Part shown: one piece after another, positions 1 through 7,770 of the stretch
How positions within the stretch are numbered: the first letter of the stretch is position 1
Layout of the letters: every line of letters starts with the position of its first letter
Assembly: GCA_958352145.1 (NCBI GenBank)
Contig: CATWNM010000002.1
Coordinates: 1 to 64,000 of the forward strand
Direction of reading: 5' to 3'
Length of the DNA: 64,000 bases
Source: an uncultured Eubacteriales bacterium
Lineage (GTDB): Bacteria; Bacillota; Clostridia; Oscillospirales; CAG-272
The notes under the pieces: model-generated
The model's database searches: none
Told to the model about the DNA's origin: nothing
What the model saw: only the letters and a program-made list of their open reading frames with translations
Position numbers and translations under genes: made by a program

Positions 1-25
1 AAGCATAGACATTGGTTTAATAACG

Positions 26-66
26 CAGGGTCCGTTTCGGATAACCGAAACGGACCCTGTAAATTT
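26..66 (+). terminator. Rho-independent terminator at window edge
   Basis: A perfect 15-bp stem (26-40 pairing with 45-59) closes a 4-nt loop and is followed by a T-rich stretch. It probably ends a gene lying left of the window. The stem is symmetric, so it could also act on the other strand. Confidence 0.75.
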
Positions 67-111
67 TTGTGTTCTTTGCCCGGCACGCCGGAAGCAAAAT
101 TGTTTCCACCG

Positions 112-205
112 TAGGGAACGCCTCGTCGCAAAGCGACGCTAGCGCCTTTGGCGCGTCGCCCGGCGTTCCGTGTACAAATTTACAAAGCGGCAAAATGCGG
201 AACGT
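112..205. repeat. Palindromic intergenic element, diverged copy
   Basis: It starts with the family end TAGGGAACG and keeps the central block ACAAATTTACAAAGCGG. The first hairpin is replaced by a different GC-rich palindrome and the right end is lost after GCGGAACGTCG. It is one of four copies crowded into the first 570 bases. Confidence 0.7.
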
Positions 206-225
206 CGAAGCAAATTATTTCTTCT

Positions 226-307
226 GTAGGGAACGCTGTCCCCAGCGTTCCGTGCACAAATTTTACAAAGCGGCAAATTGCGGAACGTCGGGGACGACGT
301 TCCCTAC
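226..307. repeat. Palindromic intergenic element, full copy
   Basis: This copy of about 82 bp has ends TGTAGGGAACG and CGTTCCCTACA, which are inverted repeats. The left half folds into a 9-bp stem with loop TCCC (GCTG/CAGC inner type). The right half folds into a 9-bp stem with loop GGGA (GTCG/CGAC inner type). The two are separated by an AT-rich spacer containing ACAAAGCGGCAAATTGCGG. No transposase is near; it resembles a MITE or REP-like unit. Confidence 0.85.
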
Positions 308-362
308 AAAGGCGAGTGTGTTTTAACATTTCGATAAAAAAGCTTCGGCGCGGACTTGCGGA
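308..362. repeat. Flanking module of the palindromic element
   Basis: A 55-bp block with the landmarks GCGAGTGTGTTTT, ACATTTCGATAAAA and GCTTCGGCGC follows the core directly. Related blocks occur at about 2062-2115, on both sides of the core near 17.7 kb, and near 42.1 and 42.3 kb, so it belongs to a longer composite element. Confidence 0.65.
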
Positions 363-399
363 ATGTTTGGCCATATGATGGAGGCAAATTATTTTCTCC

Positions 400-463
400 G
401 TAGGGAACGCTGTCCTCAGCGTTCCGTGTACAAATTTACGAAGTGGTAAAATGCGGAACGCCG
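400..463. repeat. Palindromic intergenic element, right-truncated copy
   Basis: It has the left hairpin with loop TCCT, the central AAATTTACGAAG block, and then breaks at GCGGAACGCCG. The break runs into GAAGCAAATTATTTTCTCCG, a linker that also precedes neighbouring copies. Confidence 0.75.
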
Positions 464-481
464 AAGCAAATTATTTTCTCC

Positions 482-565
482 GTAGGGAACGCTGTCCCCA
501 GCGTTCCGTGTGCAAATTTACGAAGCGGAAAATTGCGGAACGTCGGGGACGACGTTCCCTACAAA
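482..565. repeat. Palindromic intergenic element, full copy
   Basis: Complete copy with both hairpins: left stem GCTG type with loop TCCC, right stem GTCG type with loop GGGA, and both inverted ends. No ORF of coding character is visible in 1-760 outside these repeats. Confidence 0.85.
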
Positions 566-761
566 GTTATAAAAACGGCATTTGTTTCGGCGCGTTTTAA
601 AAAAGTCATCTTTCAAAAGAAAATCCCCTGCCCGAAAGCAGGGAGTATACTCACGACCCAACCATTTATAATCCGCATATTAGTCAGCGGAATACTTACT
701 TTGAATAAGCAATGAAGTAGGAGGTTACACAAAATTAACCTCCGTTTTTAATCAAAATCGC

Positions 762-944
762 TTATTCCTCAAGATCCTTTATATGCTTTATTGCAAATTC
801 ACAACACTGCACAACTAAAGAATTAAATGAAACATTATGGTTAGAAGCAATTCTCTCCAATAACACATGTGTTTCCTCTGGAAAACGAATATTATGAGAA
901 ATGTCGGAATTTTTCTTTGATGGCTTAATTATAAATTCTTCCAT
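762..944 (-). CDS. Small ribbon-helix-helix (Arc-like) DNA-binding protein
   Basis: This 60-residue protein has a basic N-terminal tail, a short predicted strand around HNIRFPEETHVLLERIA (about 17-33), then a helix-turn-helix stretch containing NVSFNSLV and QCCEFAI. That layout is typical of ribbon-helix-helix repressors and antitoxins, which bind DNA as dimers through the strand pair. A paralogue with the same NVSFNSLV-QCCE core is encoded 160 bp upstream on the same strand (1107-1268). No toxin gene is visible beside either one. The region is markedly more AT-rich than the rest of the window, which fits horizontal acquisition. The fold call is an inference from the pattern, and the target is unknown. 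Confidence 0.7.
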   Translation of the reverse strand: MEEFIIKPSKKNSDISHNIRFPEETHVLLERIASNHNVSFNSLVVQCCEFAIKHIKDLEE

Positions 945-1106
945 GCTTACACCTATCTAAATCATATTTCGATATAAATATTATAGCAATTATTCTTTTA
1001 AAAAGATATGCACAAATTTTGCCACTAATAATGACACAAATGTTGTATACAATTATGGTTACATTTTTTGGTTGCAAATGCTATAATATAAAATATGATG
1101 TAGATA

Positions 1107-1268
1107 CTATTTTTTCATGTTATTGATGGCGTATTCACAGCATTGTAGAACCAAAGAATTGAATGAAACATTATTTTCCTTTGCTACTTTGCGAAGTTTT
1201 TCATTTAATTCTTCGGTAAAACGGATTGTTTTCGGCACATTTGCCTTTTTTCGCATTAATTCAAACAT
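1107..1268 (-). CDS. Small ribbon-helix-helix protein, paralogue of the 762-944 gene
   Basis: This 53-residue reading frame runs from ATG at 1268 to TAG at 1107, with AAGGTG a few bases upstream as ribosome binding site. After a basic start it has a strand-like TIRFTEELNEKL and then NVSFNSLVLQCCEYAI, almost identical to the core of the downstream gene while third positions and flanks differ. That pattern argues for two real duplicated coding genes. It probably belongs to the same Arc/MetJ-like family, acting as a repressor or orphan antitoxin. An internal Met at residue 5 is an alternative start. No partner toxin is seen. Confidence 0.7.
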   Translation of the reverse strand: MFELMRKKANVPKTIRFTEELNEKLRKVAKENNVSFNSLVLQCCEYAINNMKK

Positions 1269-1402
1269 ATAATTCACCTTTTATTTGATGATTTAATTGT
1301 ATGAATCTAGTATAACCTATTGGAAATTGAAAATATATACTCTAAAAATGTGTCAAAAAACGGATACTATATAAGGTTATATTTTTGATGTCACCGTTTC
1401 TC

Positions 1403-1487
1403 CGTAGGGAACGCTGTCCTCAGCGTTCCGTGCAAAAATTTTGCAAAGCGGTATGTTGCGGAACGCTGGGGACAGCGTTCCCTACAA
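1403..1487. repeat. Palindromic intergenic element, full copy
   Basis: Here both hairpins carry the GCTG/CAGC inner stem, with loops TCCT on the left and GGGA on the right, between the inverted ends. The spacer is GCAAAAATTTTGCAAAGCGG. It lies between the RHH gene at 1268 and the small gene at 1609; the remaining bases of this gap show nothing else. Confidence 0.85.
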
Positions 1488-1608
1488 AGTTATAAAAGCA
1501 ACATTGTTATAAAAGCAACATTCAAAATACAAACAAAAAACGCCCGGCGGCGTTTTTGCGGGCGGACGTGAAAAAAGGGAAAAGAAAATCAACAAGGAGA
1601 GATGGAAA

Positions 1609-1794
1609 ATGGTACATAATCCGCGCTGCGGACAATGCAAGCATTTTATACGGCACTATGTGTGCGACAGAGAGGGCGATTATTTTAAATCAATCTATGG
1701 TCATTGTGATTTTCTGCGGCGGGGCATACGGAATCAGGACACGGTTGCCTGTCCCCGTTTTGAAGAAGACCCAAACCATGATTATTATCCATAA
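1609..1794 (+). CDS. Small Cys-rich protein of unknown function
   Basis: This 61-residue protein is preceded by AAGGAG at good spacing. It has the pattern CGQCKHF (residues 7-13), a lone Cys near residue 19, GHC around 31-33, and a late CPRFEE, giving five cysteines and several histidines and aromatics. The CxxC plus spaced Cys/His suggests a small metal-binding knuckle, though no family is recognised. It stands alone between repeats. The opposite strand also holds a short open frame, but that one lacks a ribosome binding site and is treated as a shadow. Confidence 0.6.
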   Translation: MVHNPRCGQCKHFIRHYVCDREGDYFKSIYGHCDFLRRGIRNQDTVACPRFEEDPNHDYYP

Positions 1795-2410
1795 AATATA
1801 AATTGCCCAAAATAAAGCATTCCGGCGTGTCGCCCGGCGTTTCATTCGTGAAATACACAAGGTAACCTCCTTAAAAAAATTTACATGAGAATATTTCATA
1901 GAATCTGGTGTTTACGAGCCTCTCCCAAAACAGTATCGTAACACGCAAAATATTTTTGCATAAATTTTGCCTTGTGCAGATCGCGGATGAAGCGTCTGGC
2001 CATACGCCGGAAGCAAAATTCATATAAAACCTCCGGCGCGTCGCCCGGCGTTCCGTGCAAAAGCGAGTGTGTTTTTACATTTCGATCAAAGGCAGCTTCG
2101 ACCGCGGACTTGCCAAACGCCGGAAGCAAATTGTTTTTCTGTTTTCCGTACTATTTTTGCTGCGGCAATTTGCAAAAGCGCATGAAAACGCGTTTTTGCG
2201 GGAAAGCGGAATCCGGTGCAATTTGCGGATTTCGAAAGTTCATTTTTGGGGAACAGGCAGCCGCTTGCCGCCTTGAAACATTTCTTCGGGTATGGTATAC
2301 TGTTCTTGCATCAAAACGGCGATGTTTTGCATTGTACAAATGTATAGGTTGCCCAAATCACGCAAAATCTTTGGCCGGCGGCGTAATAAAAATTGCCCGG
2401 AGGAAAGCGA
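1795..2410. other. Gene-free stretch with decayed repeat remnants
   Basis: No supportable gene is visible. Pieces of the palindromic-element family occur as relics: CGTCGCCCGGCGTTCCGTG near 2040, the GCGAGTGTGTTTTTACATTTCG module near 2062-2115, and CGCCGGAAGCAAATTG near 2119. The last 150 bases probably hold the promoter of the GH43 gene, but no convincing -35/-10 pair could be fixed. Confidence 0.5.
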
Positions 2411-4684
2411 ATGAAAAGACAGTTTTTCGTATTGTTCTGTATCGCGCTGATTTGTCTGTGCACCGTATCCGTTTGCGGTCTTGAGACTGTGATCTATGAA
2501 AATGATTTTTCCCAAACCAGTCTAACTGATTTTGAGGTGCATGGAAACTGGTCGGTTTCAAACGGCTATCTGACGCTTGGCAGCGGGACGGGCGCGTCCG
2601 GCTATTTGACCTACGAGATTCCTGCGGAGCATGCGGATAAGGATTACCGCTTAGATGTGGATTTTCTCGGCCATACGGGGCTTGGCGGCTTTTTGATCGG
2701 CGCGGACGGACCATCGCTGTCCGCGGCTCCGTCCTATTTTTTCGGCTACCACACGGCGGTCACCTCGGACGGCAAGGCGGGCGTCTTCGCTTATTTTAAC
2801 CAGACCGGCGGCTGGGGTGCAAATCTCCGGCGCGGACCGAGTACGATCGACGAGGCCGACCTGCATCTTTCCGTTTATGTGGACAAAAAAGAAAATACCC
2901 TGACCTACCGTATTACGTCGCTTGACGGCGAGCGGCAGTTGTTCGGCATGACCTACGAGATCGGTACGCATGATGACGATACGATTTACGAACGCTTCTC
3001 GTCGACTGTCGGAATCCGCAAGGCATATGCGGGCGCGGGTACGTTTGATAATTTTAAAATTACGGTGTTCGAGGACGATGCAATCGGCGAGTTGACCAAA
3101 TCCGTCGGGCTTTGCGGGACCGCTTTCCGCGCGGAAAGCGGGATCACAGGCGGCGGCGCCTCCGTAACCGGACGCGGCGCGCTTTTGACCGAAGAAGCGC
3201 TTGCGGCGGATTTCTGTGCGTCCGCAAAGCTGTCCTGCGCCGGGATCACCAGAGTTTTTTTCGGCATGAAAGATTTGCAGAACGGGTATGCGTTCTGTGT
3301 GGATGCAGATGAAGAGATCGTGGAACTGTATCAGATTACGAACGGGGCGTATTCGCGCGTCGGCAGAAAGCGCGCGCCGGTTCCAAAAGAGCCATGTGAA
3401 GTCCGCGTTTCGGTAAACGGGGGCGTTGCGTCTTTGTATTATGACAATTTTGCAGAGGGTGCGGCTGCGTTTCCAAAATTTGAATTTTCCCTTGCGGACT
3501 ACGCGGCGGGCAGTTTTGGCTTTTGGCTTTCGGGCGGAACGGTCAGCGATTTTGCGCTGACCGGCAGCGAAGCGTATATCGGGGAAACATACCTCAATCC
3601 GGTTGTTTGGGGCGCGGATCCGGACATTCTTTATTATGACGGAACTTATTATCTGTATAACCGCAACCCGTCCGGCGACAGTGTTTTCAGCGTGTACACC
3701 TCGCCCGACCTTGTGCACTGGTCGGCGGGTAAAACTTGTTATGTCTGGAAGCAGGAATATACGGCGAAGAATAAGACGATTAAATCCTACTGCATGAGTC
3801 CGAATGTTTTCTATTATGACGGTATTTTCTATCTGTTCTACGCGACGAGAACCGATTCGACCTATGCCAGCCGCCGGATCTATTATGCGACCTCCGATTC
3901 GCCTTACGGACCGTTGGTCGGGCAGACCATGCTCCATGACGTAACCGAGATCGGCGGACATCCCTATCTGGATGAGAGCGGAAAGGTCTACATTTCTCTC
4001 TCCCGTTTTGATTACGGCGGGTGTATCTATCTTGAGGAATTGTCCATCAAGGACGGCGTGATTACGCCGGTTGAGGGAACGCTCACGCTTGCGGTAATGC
4101 CGACGGAGGAGTACGAAATTGACGGCCGGGGCCGGGTCTGTGAGGGCGGCGTGCTGTATAAGCATGAGGGTTATTATTACTTGATTTATGCGACCAGCAG
4201 CTACCGGCTGCATTACGGCGAAGCGTACGCCGTTTCCGAAAACATATTGGGGCCCTATACAAAATACGAATACAACAATGTCCTGACGTATAACCGGGAA
4301 CTCGACGGCCCGGGCGACGCTGTCTTTGTGCAGTCGCCGGACGGCACCGAGCTTTATATGGCCTATCATCGCCACAGCGCGGTCGGAACGGTGTCGCCGC
4401 GTATGACCTGTATCGACCGGGTCGCTTTTGTGGATGACCCGGACGGCGGGCCGGATATTTTGACGGTGTTTGGGCCGACGTCTACGCCGCAGCCGCTGCC
4501 CTCCAACGTCTACCGCTATGATTTCGACCGGGACGGCAGAACCGGTTTATACGATCTTTTGCTCTTGCTTGCGCGGCTGCGGGGAGACGCCGCTTATTCG
4601 GGGACGTATGACGTCAACGCCGACGGAAAAGTGGATCAGGCGGATTTTTCCATTCTTCTGCTGAAACTGCTGCAAATCGTATAG
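2411..4684 (+). CDS. Secreted GH43-like glycoside hydrolase with C-terminal dockerin-like module
   Basis: The ATG at 2411 is preceded by GGAGG, giving 757 residues. Residues 1-25 form a signal peptide (basic MKRQ then a hydrophobic run). Two beta-sandwich-like regions (about 25-220 and 235-385) precede a five-bladed propeller domain (about 395-680). In that domain ADPDILYYDGTYYLY (about 398) holds the likely catalytic Asp, SPNVFYYDG follows near 461, and CEGGVLYKHEGYYYL (about 577) holds the likely acid Glu. Residues 700-757 contain two calcium-loop repeats, DFDRDGRTG and DVNADGKVD, each with a following helix, typical of type I dockerins. GH43 enzymes release arabinose or xylose from plant polysaccharides; the exact substrate cannot be read here. 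A dockerin implies docking to a cohesin scaffold encoded elsewhere. Confidence 0.85.
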   Translation: MKRQFFVLFCIALICLCTVSVCGLETVIYENDFSQTSLTDFEVHGNWSVSNGYLTLGSGTGASGYLTYEIPAEHADKDYRLDVDFLGHTGLGGFLIGADGPSLSAAPSYFFGYHTAVTSDGKAGVFAYFNQTGGWGANLRRGPSTIDEADLHLSVYVDKKENTLTYRITSLDGERQLFGMTYEIGTHDDDTIYERFSSTVGIRKAYAGAGTFDNFKITVFEDDAIGELTKSVGLCGTAFRAESGITGGGASVTGRGALLTEEALAADFCASAKLSCAGITRVFFGMKDLQNGYAFCVDADEEIVELYQITNGAYSRVGRKRAPVPKEPCEVRVSVNGGVASLYYDNFAEGAAAFPKFEFSLADYAAGSFGFWLSGGTVSDFALTGSEAYIGETYLNPVVWGADPDILYYDGTYYLYNRNPSGDSVFSVYTSPDLVHWSAGKTCYVWKQEYTAKNKTIKSYCMSPNVFYYDGIFYLFYATRTDSTYASRRIYYATSDSPYGPLVGQTMLHDVTEIGGHPYLDESGKVYISLSRFDYGGCIYLEELSIKDGVITPVEGTLTLAVMPTEEYEIDGRGRVCEGGVLYKHEGYYYLIYATSSYRLHYGEAYAVSENILGPYTKYEYNNVLTYNRELDGPGDAVFVQSPDGTELYMAYHRHSAVGTVSPRMTCIDRVAFVDDPDGGPDILTVFGPTSTPQPLPSNVYRYDFDRDGRTGLYDLLLLLARLRGDAAYSGTYDVNADGKVDQADFSILLLKLLQIV

Positions 4685-4705
4685 AGACTGTAAAGCGAAA
4701 AGCGG

Positions 4706-4739
4706 CCGCCCGGCGTTTTGTAAAAAATGTACCGGGCGG
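4706..4739 (+). terminator. GC-rich hairpin after the GH43 gene
   Basis: CCGCCCGG (4706-4713) pairs with CCGGGCGG (4732-4739) around an AT-rich 18-nt loop. It lacks a clean T tract, so its role as terminator is tentative. Its flanks resemble the palindromic repeat family and it may be a relic of that instead. Confidence 0.4.
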
Positions 4740-4805
4740 CAGATTGCGGAATGTGTGCAGATTCTAAAAATTTGCCACTTTTTGTATGTTTTATGGCCGC
4801 AGGGG

Positions 4806-4834
4806 TTGTATTTTCTAGCCATGTATGGTAGTAT
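4806..4834 (+). promoter_or_regulatory. Putative sigma-A promoter of the MBL-fold gene
   Basis: TTGTAT and TAGTAT are separated by 17 bases, about 90 bases before the start codon. The match is moderate. Confidence 0.45.
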
Positions 4835-4921
4835 ATTGAAAAACTGTTTCCATTTTATGGACTGATCTGAACAAATATGGCCGCGCCGGTATTTGCGGCG
4901 CAGCGAGCCAAAGAAAGGAAT

Positions 4922-5746
4922 ATGATTTTGACCCGCTTTGAAAAAATACAGATCGACCTGTACCAGCTGCGCGTGCCGTTTGACGGCATCTTTACCAGCG
5001 TATTTTACGTTGTGACCGATACGGGCGCGGCGATCATAGACAGCGCCGCCAGCGCCTATGATATAGAGACGTGCGTTTGGCCCGCACTTGAAGCGTTGGG
5101 CGAGGAACTGAGGGTTTGGCCCTTGCCGGTGCGCCAAATTTTATGTACGCATACGCACAGCGATCATGCCGGAGGGCTTTTGACGCTGAGTTCCCGGTTT
5201 CCAGAGGCAAAAATCGGCGTCTTTGGGCGTGGACTTGTTTCTTCGCGTTCGGGGCTGCGCTTTGAGCGGCTTCGAGACGGGCAAATTTTGATGGACTGCA
5301 TACAGGCGCTGCACCTGCCCGGACACTCGGACGATTCCGCGGGATTTCTGGATCTGAGGACGAACACGCTGATTTCCGGGGATTCTATGCAATTTTTCGG
5401 TGTCGGGAGGTATGGCTGCGGGGTTGGGTCGTGGTCTGCGTATCGGGAAACGCTCGAGAGGCTTGTGCGGATGGACATTGAAAATATTATCGCTTCGCAT
5501 GAATACGTTCCGCTTGGCGGCAGTGCTTTCGGGCACGACGAATCGCGCGCGTATATCAAAGGCTGCCTTGCCTGCGCGGATCAGATTCGAGGGTTTGTGC
5601 GCACGGAATATCTTCTTGGGCACACAGACCCGGCGGCCATCTGCGCGTCCTTTGACCGGACGATTCGAACGGTGCGGTCGCTTCCTCCGCTGCCCGTATC
5701 TTCGGTGCAGTGTATGCTGGAGGAGGAACTGTTGCAGCGGTCATAG
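4922..5746 (+). CDS. Metallo-beta-lactamase fold hydrolase
   Basis: 274 residues from ATG 4922, with AAAGGA just upstream. The zinc motif is HTHSDHAGG (about residue 76). It is followed by LPGHSDD (about 134), SGDS (about 152) and ASHEY (about 192), the expected order of ligands for the hydroxyacylglutathione-hydrolase-like branch of the superfamily, so two metal ions are likely. It is cytosolic, with no signal peptide. The family covers glyoxalase II, quorum-lactonases and many unassigned hydrolases; nothing here fixes the substrate. It lies 96 bases before the AlkD-like gene in the same direction. Confidence 0.85.
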   Translation: MILTRFEKIQIDLYQLRVPFDGIFTSVFYVVTDTGAAIIDSAASAYDIETCVWPALEALGEELRVWPLPVRQILCTHTHSDHAGGLLTLSSRFPEAKIGVFGRGLVSSRSGLRFERLRDGQILMDCIQALHLPGHSDDSAGFLDLRTNTLISGDSMQFFGVGRYGCGVGSWSAYRETLERLVRMDIENIIASHEYVPLGGSAFGHDESRAYIKGCLACADQIRGFVRTEYLLGHTDPAAICASFDRTIRTVRSLPPLPVSSVQCMLEEELLQRS

Positions 5747-5842
5747 GAAGACTGAATTTGTTCGCGCTCGGACTGTAAGCTTATTGAGTCTTTGATGCCC
5801 GTGTTATCGGACGGACAGCCCGTATATGGAGGAGGAAAAAAT

Positions 5843-6535
5843 ATGGAGGCGATCGAGCGCGCCGTAAAAGAACAGCTGTTTGCCATGCAGGATCCGGCGT
5901 ATAAAGCGTTTCACAGCAGGCTGATTCCGACGGTCGATCCCGAAACGATTATCGGCATTCGCACTCCGGCTCTGCGGCGCTTTGCAAAGGCGTTTGCCAA
6001 AACGCCGCAGGCGCAGGCGTTTATGGACGTTCTGCCGCACCGGTATTATGAGGAAAACAATCTGCATGGATTTTTGATCGAGGCGCTGCCGGAGTATGAC
6101 CGCGCGGTTGCCGCGCTGGATGTGTTTTTGCCGTATGTGGACAACTGGGCGACCTGCGATCTGATGCGGCCGAAAGCGCTTGCCTCAAATTTGCCCGCGC
6201 TGTCGGTGCAGATCGGCCGGTGGCTTTCGGCGACGCATCCGTATACGGTTCGTTTCGCCCTGGAAATGCGGATGACTTTCTTCTTGGACGCGCATTTTTG
6301 CCCGGCGTATCTTGAGCAGGCTGCATCTGTCCGTTCGGAGGAATACTATGTGAATATGATGACCGCATGGTTTTTTGCGACGGCGTTGGCCAAACAATAT
6401 GATGCCGCGCTGCCTTTCCTGACGCAGCGCCGTCTGGACGCGTGGACGCATAACAAGGCGATCCAAAAAGCGCTGGAAAGTACCCGGATCTCCAGGGCGC
6501 AGAAAGCCTATTTAAAAACGCTGAAAATCAAGTAG
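5843..6535 (+). CDS. AlkD-like DNA alkylation repair protein
   Basis: 230 residues; the start is set by GGAGGAGG ending a few bases before ATG 5843. It matches the DNA alkylation repair (HEAT-like repeat) family: YYEENNLHGFLIEAL, the VDNWATCDLM stretch (about residue 95) with the Trp-Asp region that contacts the lesion, and VRFALEMRMTFFLD further on. AlkD enzymes excise positively charged N3/N7-alkylated purines using stacked helices without base flipping. Many clostridial members remain untested, so glycosylase activity is inferred from the family. Confidence 0.85.
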   Translation: MEAIERAVKEQLFAMQDPAYKAFHSRLIPTVDPETIIGIRTPALRRFAKAFAKTPQAQAFMDVLPHRYYEENNLHGFLIEALPEYDRAVAALDVFLPYVDNWATCDLMRPKALASNLPALSVQIGRWLSATHPYTVRFALEMRMTFFLDAHFCPAYLEQAASVRSEEYYVNMMTAWFFATALAKQYDAALPFLTQRRLDAWTHNKAIQKALESTRISRAQKAYLKTLKIK

Positions 6536-6796
6536 CGCAAAGCGAAAACCAATAAAAACCGCGCGCGGGCGGCAGGACCCGCCAGACTTTTCTGTCAGAA
6601 AATAAAAGATGCTTTCCCAAGGCAAAGATGCGATCAAAAAAATGCGGATATGCCTTTGCAAGATGGGGAAAAAACGGCGGAAAACCACGGTTTCAATGCG
6701 TTTTGCGCTGCTGTTTTTGTGTTTTTCGTAGAGAATTGCACAGTTCATGCGGTTCATGGTTTTTCCCCCAAAATACAAGGATTTCACGATCCATAT
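6536..6796. other. Intergenic stretch with an operator-like palindrome
   Basis: No gene is seen. TTTTCTG and CAGAAAA form a 7+1+7 palindrome at 6588-6602, and a GC hairpin (GCGGG/CCCGC) lies just before it near 6567-6582. These could end alkD transcription or bind a regulator. The rest is featureless. Confidence 0.4.
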
Positions 6797-6826
6797 TTGA
6801 CAAATATTTCCAGTTTGTTGTGTTAT
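6797..6826 (+). promoter_or_regulatory. Promoter of the 73-residue protein gene
   Basis: TTGACA and TGTTAT are separated by 18 bases, about 50 bases ahead of the GGAGG ribosome binding site at the 6878 start. Confidence 0.55.
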
Positions 6827-6877
6827 CCTGTATCCAGTTTGTCCGGCAGAGCGCCGGCTTGGTCAACAGGAGGAACT

Positions 6878-7099
6878 ATGAAATACGACTATGTGGAAGA
6901 ACATCTGACCCGCGAGGAAACGGGGAGCTACACCGCGTATGCGGTGGCGGTCGAACAGGACGGTGTGCGCGTCGAGTATATATCGGATGCGTTTTCCGAT
7001 CGCGCGCAGGCGGCGCGGTTTATTGATCTCTGCAACGAACTTCAGCCGACGTTGATCCATATGCGGGAACTGATCGAAGATTTTCTCGTCGGCGTGTAA
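6878..7099 (+). CDS. Small conserved protein, possibly DUF6514-type
   Basis: 73 residues, start fixed by CAGGAGG before ATG 6878. The sequence begins MKYDYVEEHLTREETGSY, continues with a VEYISDAFSDR stretch and a DLCNELQPTLIHMRELIEDF helix. That layout (short strands, then a Cys-Asn pair and a helix ending in VEDF/IEDF) recalls the DUF6514 proteins common in Clostridia, whose function is unknown. The family name is from memory and only moderately sure. A dedicated promoter lies upstream. Confidence 0.7.
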   Translation: MKYDYVEEHLTREETGSYTAYAVAVEQDGVRVEYISDAFSDRAQAARFIDLCNELQPTLIHMRELIEDFLVGV

Positions 7100-7289
7100 A
7101 TGGATAGAGCGAAAAATCCTTTCCGGCAGGACAGCCGCGCGATTTTTCGTTGATGGGCGAAACCAGGGGCGCCATGCGGCGGGTTTCGCCCTTTTGTTTG
7201 TTTGACGGTTTTGCGGTGCGGTGGAAAAATTTTGATTGCGAAGCGCCTCATTTTGCGCTATAATGGCGTTAAAGAAGGAGGCGCTTTTT

Positions 7290-7682
7290 ATGTGGGAGAC
7301 GGATGCGCACGCAGCGGAAATTGACCAGGTGCTTGCGCGCCTCGGCGCTTCCGATTTTCGGCGCCGTTTTCGCCTGCGTGAGGCGGAGCTTTTGTATATT
7401 GAAGAGCGCGGGCTTGAAACAATCGAATCGCACGCCCGGGATTTTGTTCGGACGCGCCTTGCGCCCGCCGCACCGCGAAACGACGGGCGGCAGACGCCGA
7501 TGCGCGGACATCCCGTGTTTATCGCCCAGCACGCGACGGCGTGCTGCTGCCGCGGCTGTCTGTACAAATGGCACGGGATCAAACCGGGACTGCAATTGAC
7601 GCAGGCGCAGCAGGCGTTTATCATGCGTCTTTTGATGACCTGGATTCAGCGCCAGACGGAGGCCGCGCGTCCGCAGCTTTAA
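7290..7682 (+). CDS. DUF4186 family protein
   Basis: 130 residues; GAAGGAGG precedes ATG 7290. Recognisable family blocks are FRRRFRLREAELLYIEERG, the NDGRQTPMRGHPVFIAQHAT block, and CCCRGCLYKWHGI, with two closely spaced Cys groups and several His residues suggesting a metal site. Family members are short, and this length is normal. No activity is established. It precedes trmO by 88 bases in the same direction. Confidence 0.85.
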   Translation: MWETDAHAAEIDQVLARLGASDFRRRFRLREAELLYIEERGLETIESHARDFVRTRLAPAAPRNDGRQTPMRGHPVFIAQHATACCCRGCLYKWHGIKPGLQLTQAQQAFIMRLLMTWIQRQTEAARPQL

Positions 7683-7770
7683 AAAAGGAAGGGGCTTTTT
7701 CCGTATTTGGAGAGGGCGGCCGGTTTTTTGTGCCTCCGCGCTTTTCCGGGAAAGGATTGGAAAAACGAGT

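Noticed and set aside
1690..1899. A 69-residue minus-strand membrane protein
   Set aside because: It overlaps the better supported Cys-rich plus-strand gene and its upstream bases are repeat remnants.
2651..4375. A 574-codon minus-strand frame opposite the GH43 gene
   Set aside because: Antisense shadow of a GC-rich gene; Arg-rich composition and no domain, while the plus strand has a complete enzyme.
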